9,911 bases of DNA, taken from assembly GCA_039188505.1 (NCBI GenBank), contig JBCCZC010000198.1, forward strand, positions 1 through 9,911, read 5' to 3'. This stretch comes from JBCCZC01 sp039188505. GTDB lineage: Bacteria > Pseudomonadota > Gammaproteobacteria > Xanthomonadales > SZUA-38. Below are positions 1-8,076 of this stretch, in pieces (the stretch's first letter is position 1; each line of letters starts with the position of its first letter). The notes below the pieces were generated by a model. It did no database searches, had not been told where the DNA came from, and saw nothing but the letters and a program-made list of their open reading frames with translations. The translations under genes and the position numbers were made by a program.

Positions 1-200
1 GCAGCAGACGTGATCGTGATGCCACGCTCCTGCTCCTGCTCCATCCAGTCCATGGTCGCATTGCCGTCATGGACCTCACCGATCTTGTGCGAAACCCCCG
101 TGTAGAAGAGGATCCGCTCAGTCGTGGTGGTCTTGCCAGCATCGATATGGGCCATGATGCCGATATTTCGATACTGGTTGATGGGAGTCTTACGGGCCAC
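1..200 (-). CDS. fusA: Elongation factor G, N-terminal 66 codons (partial)
   Basis: This is the start of translation elongation factor G, the cytosolic GTPase that drives ribosomal translocation and, with RRF, ribosome recycling. Only the start of the G domain is visible, because the gene runs off the left edge of the window. The GTP-binding P-loop AHIDAGKT is at residues 17-24, followed by ERILFYTG, the KIGEVHDG segment, TMDWMEQEQERG, and the start of switch I (RGITIT, about 59-64). All closely match gammaproteobacterial EF-G. The start is GTG at 200-198, giving an N-terminus V-A-R-K-T-P-I-N; no ATG fits the family N-terminus. A plausible AGGT Shine-Dalgarno lies 8 nt upstream. The gene is third in the str operon, 27 nt after rpsG, and probably cotranscribed from the rpsL promoter. 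Identification is secure; the remainder is outside the window. Confidence 0.97.
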   Translation of the reverse strand, partial: MARKTPINQYRNIGIMAHIDAGKTTTTERILFYTGVSHKIGEVHDGNATMDWMEQEQERGITITSA

Positions 201-227
201 AGTCCTGTACCTACATTCGTAATTCGC

Positions 228-698
228 TTACCAGCGGTAGTGCGAGAAGGCTTTGTTGGCTTCCGCCATGCGGTGCACTTCTTCGCGCTTCTTCATCGCT
301 GCACCGCGATCTTCAGCGGCGTCCATGAGCTCACCGGCCAGCTTGCCGGGCATGGTCGCTTCGCCACGCTTGCGTGCCGCGTCGATCAGCCAACGCATCG
401 CCAGGGTCTGCCGACGATTCGGGCGAACCTCGATGGGCACCTGGTAGGTGGCGCCACCGACACGACGCGACTTCACCTCGACGACGGGCTTGACGTTCTC
501 GAGTGCCTTCTCGACGACTTCGAGCGGAGCGCCGTGGCCCTTCTCTTCGATCCGGTCGATAGCGCCATAAACGATGCGCTCCGCGACAGACTTCTTGCCG
601 CTCTGCATCACCATGTTGATGAAGCGTGCGATGAGCTGGCTCCCGTACTTCGGATCCGGCAGCGTGTCCCGCGTGAAATTCGAATGCTTACGTGACAT
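228..698 (-). CDS. rpsG: 30S ribosomal protein S7
   Basis: This encodes the 156-residue ribosomal protein S7, a primary binder of the 3' major domain of 16S rRNA that nucleates assembly of the 30S head and contacts E-site tRNA. The N-terminus (MSRKHSNFTRD), the PDPKYGS segment, the basic VKSRRVGGATYQVPIEV beta-hairpin region around residues 75-93 and the C-terminal AFSHYRW are hallmarks of the family. The length equals the common bacterial form. The ATG at 698 is the natural start. The stop is TAA at 230-228. The gene lies only 12 nt after the rpsL stop and has a weak Shine-Dalgarno (GAGAA), which suggests translational coupling to rpsL. In E. coli S7 represses the str mRNA by binding a much longer rpsL-rpsG spacer; the 12-nt spacer here cannot hold that structure. 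Confidence 0.98.
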   Translation of the reverse strand: MSRKHSNFTRDTLPDPKYGSQLIARFINMVMQSGKKSVAERIVYGAIDRIEEKGHGAPLEVVEKALENVKPVVEVKSRRVGGATYQVPIEVRPNRRQTLAMRWLIDAARKRGEATMPGKLAGELMDAAEDRGAAMKKREEVHRMAEANKAFSHYRW

Positions 699-710
699 GT
701 TCTGTTCTCG

Positions 711-1085
<375 letters not shown>

Positions 1086-1099
1086 AAACACAAACCCTT

Positions 1100-1138
1100 A
1101 AGAAAACAAACGACAGGCAGGGTCGCCCCTACCTGTCG
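1100..1138 (-). promoter_or_regulatory. rpsL leader hairpin with U-rich tract (candidate attenuator or 5' stabiliser)
   Basis: Read on the minus strand, bases 1138-1111 form a 12-bp helix with a single U·G wobble and a GCGA (GNRA-type) tetraloop: CGACAGG-U-AGGG on one side, CCCU-G-CCUGUCG on the other. It is followed directly by UUUGUUUUCUU (1110-1100) and then by the rpsL Shine-Dalgarno. It lies downstream of the str promoter -10 box, so it is in the 5' leader, about five nucleotides from the expected transcription start. A stable hairpin plus U-rich tract resembles an intrinsic terminator, but the U tract is interrupted. It could equally be an RNA-stabilising 5' stem or a ribosomal-protein binding site. 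The structure is seen in the sequence; the role is inferred. Confidence 0.6.
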
Positions 1139-1149
1139 GAAGACGGAGA

Positions 1150-1178
1150 ATAGTATGGACTCGCGTTGTCGGTGTCAA
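1150..1178 (-). promoter_or_regulatory. sigma70 promoter of the rpsL-rpsG-fusA operon
   Basis: On the minus strand a perfect -35 hexamer TTGACA (1178-1173) is separated by exactly 17 bp from TACTAT (1155-1150), which differs from the TATAAT consensus at two positions. Transcription should start near 1145-1143, about 60 nt before the rpsL ATG. The position, orientation and near-consensus quality make this the likely main str operon promoter. No AT-rich UP element is evident upstream, where the sequence is GC-rich. Confidence 0.85.
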
Positions 1179-1356
1179 CCCACGTTGCTGGGCGGGTGAG
1201 CACCTTCGCAAAGCAATGAGTCGAGTATGCCACGGGGAATCCCTGATGCAACCCCAACGGATGACATGTTTTTCCGTCATGCGTGTGGGTGTTTGCTCAC
1301 CTGTCTGCTGGCTTGGTATCCCGCGGATTCTCGTTGCGCCCTTGCCTTACCGTTGA
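1179..1356. other. Spacer between the str promoter and the left inverted repeat
   Basis: About 180 bp with no convincing gene. A short inverted repeat (ATGAC...GTCAT, 1261-1280, 10-nt loop) surrounds a T-run. On the minus strand a TTGCAT followed after 18 nt by TACTCG could be a very weak upstream promoter, but the -10 match is poor. Short ORFs here lack family resemblance. Upstream regulatory sequence of the str promoter is the most likely content. Confidence 0.4.
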
Positions 1357-1382
1357 CGCGGGGTTGCGCCCCCGCACGGCGC

Positions 1383-1414
1383 GCCAAGGGGTGTGTGCGC
1401 GCACACCCCTTGGC
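1383..1414. repeat. 13-bp stem palindrome inside the left arm
   Basis: GCCAAGGGGTGTG (1383-1395) is exactly complementary to CACACCCCTTGGC (1402-1414), with a 6-nt TGCGCG centre that can itself partly pair. The counterpart in the right arm (about 3692-3723) keeps the GTGTG/CACAC core but has lost perfect pairing at the base of the stem. It is not followed by a T-run on either strand, so it is unlikely to be an intrinsic terminator. It could be a protein-binding site or a cruciform/RNA hairpin of the repeat family. Confidence 0.75.
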
Positions 1415-1482
1415 AATCCCCGCGCGCCCTGTGATCGCTGACCGCTGCGCGCCGTCCACGGCGCCGGGTCGCGAAACAACTC

Positions 1483-1498
1483 GGCCCCGGGCGGGGCC
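1483..1498. repeat. GC stem-loop in the left arm, with a longer version in the right arm
   Basis: GGCCCC (1483-1488) pairs with GGGGCC (1493-1498) around a 4-nt loop. The right arm has the same hairpin at 3603-3620 with one extra base pair: a G is added on one side and a C on the other relative to this copy. The stem therefore stays paired despite length change in both strands. No T-run follows. Confidence 0.6.
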
Positions 1499-1615
1499 TC
1501 AGACAGGTTTCGCTCGGTTCCCGGCGGCGCGGCCGGTGCTCGCTCGCTCTCAAGGGGGGATGGAAGAGCCCACGCGGCTGATGGTTGGTAAAGCGGTCAA
1601 GCGGTGCGGGGTAAC

Positions 1616-2482
1616 ATGGCGGGCATGTTGAAGCTCCTTGCCGCTTCCGTCCTGGTTGTCGCCCTGCCCTGGAACGCAGGCGCGTCCGGCGCCGCCGTCT
1701 GTGAGGCCATCGGTGTTGCGGAGGGCCAGTTCGTCTCCGCCGACATGGCCGCCGAGCTCGAGATTGCGCTGGGTGATGGGCGCTACCAGGAAGTGGCCTG
1801 GGCCCTGCGAGAAGCGGGCGCCGACGGGGCCGCGGCCGGAATCGAGTCCTGCCTGAAGTGGATCATGACCGAGGGGCAAGTCATCAGCCAGAAGCGGTAC
1901 GGCAAGGGGATCTCCTCGACCTTCCGGGTGGAGCTCCCGCTCGGCGTGTCCGGGATCTTCAAGTGGCAGCGCGGCGGGCGCGGGTGCTGGTCGCATGAGG
2001 TCGCCGCCTACGACCTCGACCAGCGCCTCGGCTTCCACCAGGTCCCGATGACGGTACAGCGGGAGGTCCACGGTCGCGAGGGCTCGCTCCAGTACTTCAT
2101 GAACGACGCCCGCCCCTCCTACCGCACTGGAAACCCGAAGAAGACGGTCGAACTGGTGACCCTCGACATCCTCATCGACAACGAGGACCGCCACGACGGC
2201 AACTGGCTCTTCTACGATTTCCTCGGCAAGGAGCGCCTGGTCGCCATCGACCACAACCTGACCTTCGGCTGCCGCACGCACTCGAAGATGCAGCCGAAGA
2301 TGCTCGAGGTCCTGTCGCCTCGCGTCGCCCGGCAACTGCTCGGCATCCTCGAGTCGCTGTCTCCCTACGGCCTCGAGCTGATCCTGAAGCCCTACGTCAC
2401 GAGGCAACGCGCGATCGAGCGCGCCCTGGATACCCGCGCACAGGTGATCGAAGTGCTTCGGGACCGCGCCGAAAGCCACTGA
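1616..2482 (+). CDS. Putative secreted PI3/4-kinase-like (Fam20/HipA-superfamily) atypical kinase
   Basis: The 288-residue product starts with a signal peptide: hydrophobic core LKLLAASVLVVAL at residues 5-17 and a likely AGA|S cleavage after residue 23. A kinase-like fold follows. IFKW gives the candidate ATP-binding Lys116. Glu128 in WSHEVAAYDLD may be the helix-C glutamate. Next come LGFHQVPMTV (138-147) and a GSLQYF segment (156-161). The catalytic loop DNEDRHDGNWL has Asp191 and Asn196, and AIDHNLTFG has the metal-binding Asp212. The order and spacing of K, E, DRHxGN and xID match PI3/4-kinase-like and Fam20-like families; the substrate, protein or small molecule, cannot be told. The mature part has four cysteines (29, 79, 124, 219), compatible with periplasmic disulfides. 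I chose ATG 1616, with GGGG a few bases upstream; ATG 1625 and GTG 1604 are alternatives. It lies 80 nt before the DUF1963 gene on the same strand, probably cotranscribed. Confidence 0.7.
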   Translation: MAGMLKLLAASVLVVALPWNAGASGAAVCEAIGVAEGQFVSADMAAELEIALGDGRYQEVAWALREAGADGAAAGIESCLKWIMTEGQVISQKRYGKGISSTFRVELPLGVSGIFKWQRGGRGCWSHEVAAYDLDQRLGFHQVPMTVQREVHGREGSLQYFMNDARPSYRTGNPKKTVELVTLDILIDNEDRHDGNWLFYDFLGKERLVAIDHNLTFGCRTHSKMQPKMLEVLSPRVARQLLGILESLSPYGLELILKPYVTRQRAIERALDTRAQVIEVLRDRAESH

Positions 2483-2496
2483 TCCGGCCGCACGTG

Positions 2497-2512
2497 AACC
2501 GGCTTGCCGGTT
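2497..2512 (+). other. Small intercistronic hairpin with CUUG loop
   Basis: In the 80-nt gap between the two cassette genes, AACCGG and CCGGTT form a 6-bp stem around a CTTG loop, a stable tetraloop class in RNA. No T-run follows, so it is not a convincing terminator. It may simply be an mRNA structure between the two cistrons. Confidence 0.4.
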
Positions 2513-2562
2513 ACCGATCAATCCGATGACAATCGGGTCGACCCCGAATCCATGGAGCCGGG

Positions 2563-3477
2563 ATGAGAATCCTGCTTCTCCCATGCGCACTCGCATGCCT
2601 TGCCATGGCGTGCGCCGAAGCCGACAGGAACAGCCCGATGGCCGAGCCCACCTATGATCCGAGCCTCTTCCCCGCCGAACTGAAACCGGAGCTGGCGAAG
2701 TTCGAAGCGACGAGGCGCGCGTTCGTCGCCATCGAGCCGAGCCCGGGCAACACGTCGCCGGTCGGTAGCCACTTCCGCGGCCAGCCGTACTGGCCCGCGG
2801 GGCTGGATTACCCCGTGGATCAGGACGGCAATGAGATGATCCTCCTTGCCCAGATCCACTTCTCCGAGGTACCGAACCTGCCGGACTACCCCGAATCGGG
2901 CCTGCTCCAGTTCTTCATCTCCCCGTCCGAAGCAGACGATCACATGTGGGGCATGATCTTCGACGAGCAGGACTTCACCGCTGGCCTACTGCGGCAGGAA
3001 TACTTCCGCGTCATCTTTCACCCGGACATCACCGCCGACGCCGACCTGCGCACGAGCTTCCCGGGCCCCGAAACGTTCCTGCCCATCGACGGCGAGATGT
3101 CACTGCGCTTCGAAGTCGCGGAGGAAGTGGTCAAGCCGGTCGATCGCGAGTTCAAGGCCCTCATGGGCGAAGAGCCCTGGCCCTACTTCGAACGCCTGGG
3201 CGAGGAAGCCACCGAACACTTCAACGGGTACTTCTCCGCAACCGAACCGAGACCGCCGGCAAAAATCGGCGGCTATGGCGACTTCGCCCAGGACGATCCC
3301 CGGCCCAAGGATCCCGAGGAAGACTGGGTCATCCTGCTCTGGATCGACAGCTTCTACCTCGACGAGAACCACCAAGCCCTGTGGGGCGACGCCGGCACCG
3401 CAGTCTTCGCCATCGAACGAGACCGACTCATCGATCGCGACTTCAGCCGAGTGCTGTACTCCTGGGATTCGCATTAG
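2563..3477 (+). CDS. YwqG/DUF1963-family protein, probable lipoprotein
   Basis: The 304-residue product has the DUF1963 (B. subtilis YwqG-like) pattern throughout. Segments are GSHFRGQPYWPAG (69-80), ILLAQIHFSEVP (93-104), SGLLQFFIS (112-120), EYFRVIFHPDI (147-156), KIGGYGDFAQDDPR (234-247), LLWIDS (258-263), LWGDAGTAVFAI (273-284) and the terminal DFSRVLYSWDSH. The biochemical role of this family is not established, so none is assigned. The N-terminus has a hydrophobic stretch ending in AMAC at residues 14-17, a relaxed lipobox; Cys17 is followed by Ala, not Asp, so outer-membrane sorting would be allowed. ATG 2563 has GGAG five nt upstream. An in-frame ATG at 2638 (residue 26) also has AGGAA seven nt upstream and would give a cytosolic 279-residue form, the usual location for the family. 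It follows the kinase gene by 80 nt, probably in one operon. No terminator is obvious after it. Confidence 0.85.
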   Translation: MRILLLPCALACLAMACAEADRNSPMAEPTYDPSLFPAELKPELAKFEATRRAFVAIEPSPGNTSPVGSHFRGQPYWPAGLDYPVDQDGNEMILLAQIHFSEVPNLPDYPESGLLQFFISPSEADDHMWGMIFDEQDFTAGLLRQEYFRVIFHPDITADADLRTSFPGPETFLPIDGEMSLRFEVAEEVVKPVDREFKALMGEEPWPYFERLGEEATEHFNGYFSATEPRPPAKIGGYGDFAQDDPRPKDPEEDWVILLWIDSFYLDENHQALWGDAGTAVFAIERDRLIDRDFSRVLYSWDSH

Positions 3478-3505
3478 ACCAGTCACTTCCGCCAGGCGAA
3501 CCTCC

Positions 3506-3747
3506 TGACCGCTCGACCAACCTACCGCGTCGGCTCTTCCATCCCCCTTGGCCGCGAGCGAGCACCGGCCGCACCGCCGGGAACCGAGCGAAACCTGCCT
3601 GAGGGCCCCGCCCGGGGCCCGAGTTGTTTCGCGACCCGGCGGTGTGGACGGCGCGCAGCGGTCAAGCGGCCACGGGGCGCGCGGGAATTGTCAAGGGGTG
3701 TGCGCGCACACACCCGTGGGCGCGCCGTGCGGGGGCGCAACCCCGCG
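3506..3747 (-). repeat. Right arm of long inverted repeat
   Basis: Reverse complement of the left arm (1357-1599) with roughly 90% identity by hand alignment. It begins 28 bp after the DUF1963 stop codon and ends about 55 bp from the rpoC terminator. It carries the 7-bp GGGCCCC/GGGGCCC stem-loop (3603-3620) and a degraded version of the left-arm 13-bp palindrome. The ends of the similarity are AGCGGTCA on the inner side and the CGCGGGGTTGCG motif on the outer side. The two copies have drifted, so they are not products of a very recent duplication unless the dispersed family itself is diverse. Confidence 0.9.
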
Positions 3748-3802
3748 ACCGCGTCCCGGGACGGAGTCCAGGAAACACAGTGAAGACCCGGCCGCCGGGC
3801 AC

Positions 3803-3829
3803 AAAAAAGGCCCGCCGAAGCGGGCCTTT
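3803..3829 (-). terminator. rpoC intrinsic terminator
   Basis: On the minus strand AAAGGCCCGC (3829-3820) pairs perfectly with GCGGGCCTTT (3815-3806) around a TTCG loop (3819-3816), a highly stable C(UUCG)G tetraloop. The stem runs into a six-T tract (3808-3803). It begins 25 nt after the rpoC stop and is a textbook Rho-independent terminator ending the rpoBC transcript. On the plus strand the hairpin is followed only by TTTAAAC, so it would be at best a weak terminator for the convergent cassette genes. Confidence 0.95.
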
Positions 3830-3854
3830 AAACAACAAAGACGAAACCTAAGGG

Positions 3855-8063
<4,209 letters not shown>

Positions 8064-8076
8064 CAGCCTGTTCTCC

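Larger units (their letters stand above)
1357..1599 (+). repeat. Left arm of long inverted repeat
   Basis: This 243-bp block matches the reverse complement of 3506-3747 at roughly 90% by hand alignment. Most differences are single substitutions, plus a few 1-3 nt indels. It contains several GC stem-loops: GCGGGG/CCCCGC (1358-1375), a 13-bp palindrome (1383-1414), and GGCCCC/GGGGCC (1483-1498). It ends 16 bp before the kinase start codon, so it must hold or adjoin the upstream signals of that gene. Single-base indels relative to the other arm break the reading frames, so it is probably not protein coding. I see no good sigma70 promoter inside it. Confidence 0.9.
1357..3747. mobile_element. Inverted-repeat-bracketed two-gene cassette (putative integrated element)
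   Basis: Two inverted repeats of about 243 bp enclose a plus-strand gene pair: a secreted atypical kinase and a YwqG/DUF1963 protein. The block sits between rpoC with its terminator and the rpsL promoter, an interval that is short in most Gammaproteobacteria with this gene order. The two genes oppose the flanking operons in orientation. No transposase, integrase or resolvase is encoded inside, and I found no clear target-site duplication: the outer flanks share only a trivial ACCG. It may therefore be a composite formed by two copies of a dispersed repeat, a non-autonomous element, or an old insertion. The inverted arms are seen directly; mobility is inferred. Confidence 0.5.

Noticed and set aside
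69..695. A 208-codon plus-strand open frame over fusA and rpsG
   Set aside because: It lies entirely antisense to fusA and rpsG, two unmistakable genes, and shows no recognisable protein features.
1098..1280. A 60-codon minus-strand frame upstream of rpsL, a possible leader peptide
   Set aside because: It overlaps the str promoter and leader hairpin, starts upstream of the -35 box and has no Shine-Dalgarno or family resemblance.
1353..1385. TTGACG at 1353-1358 as a -35 box for the kinase gene
   Set aside because: No -10-like hexamer occurs 16-18 bp downstream, where the sequence is GC-rich.
1347..1553. Short open frames inside the left repeat arm, with partly similar peptides from the right arm (3548-3874)
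   Set aside because: Single-base indels between the arms shift the frame in the middle, so the similarity is of nucleotide sequence, not of a maintained protein.
1550..2596. A 348-codon minus-strand open frame over the kinase gene
   Set aside because: The plus-strand frame has a signal peptide and ordered kinase motifs. The minus frame has only low-complexity composition typical of antisense frames.
3689..3694. Minus-strand TTGACA inside the right arm as a promoter
   Set aside because: There is no acceptable -10 hexamer at proper spacing, and the left arm has a changed hexamer (TTGGCA).
1349..3755. Target-site duplication around the inverted repeats
   Set aside because: The sequences just outside the arms (ACCGTTGA and ACCGCGTC) share only four leading bases, within chance for this composition.
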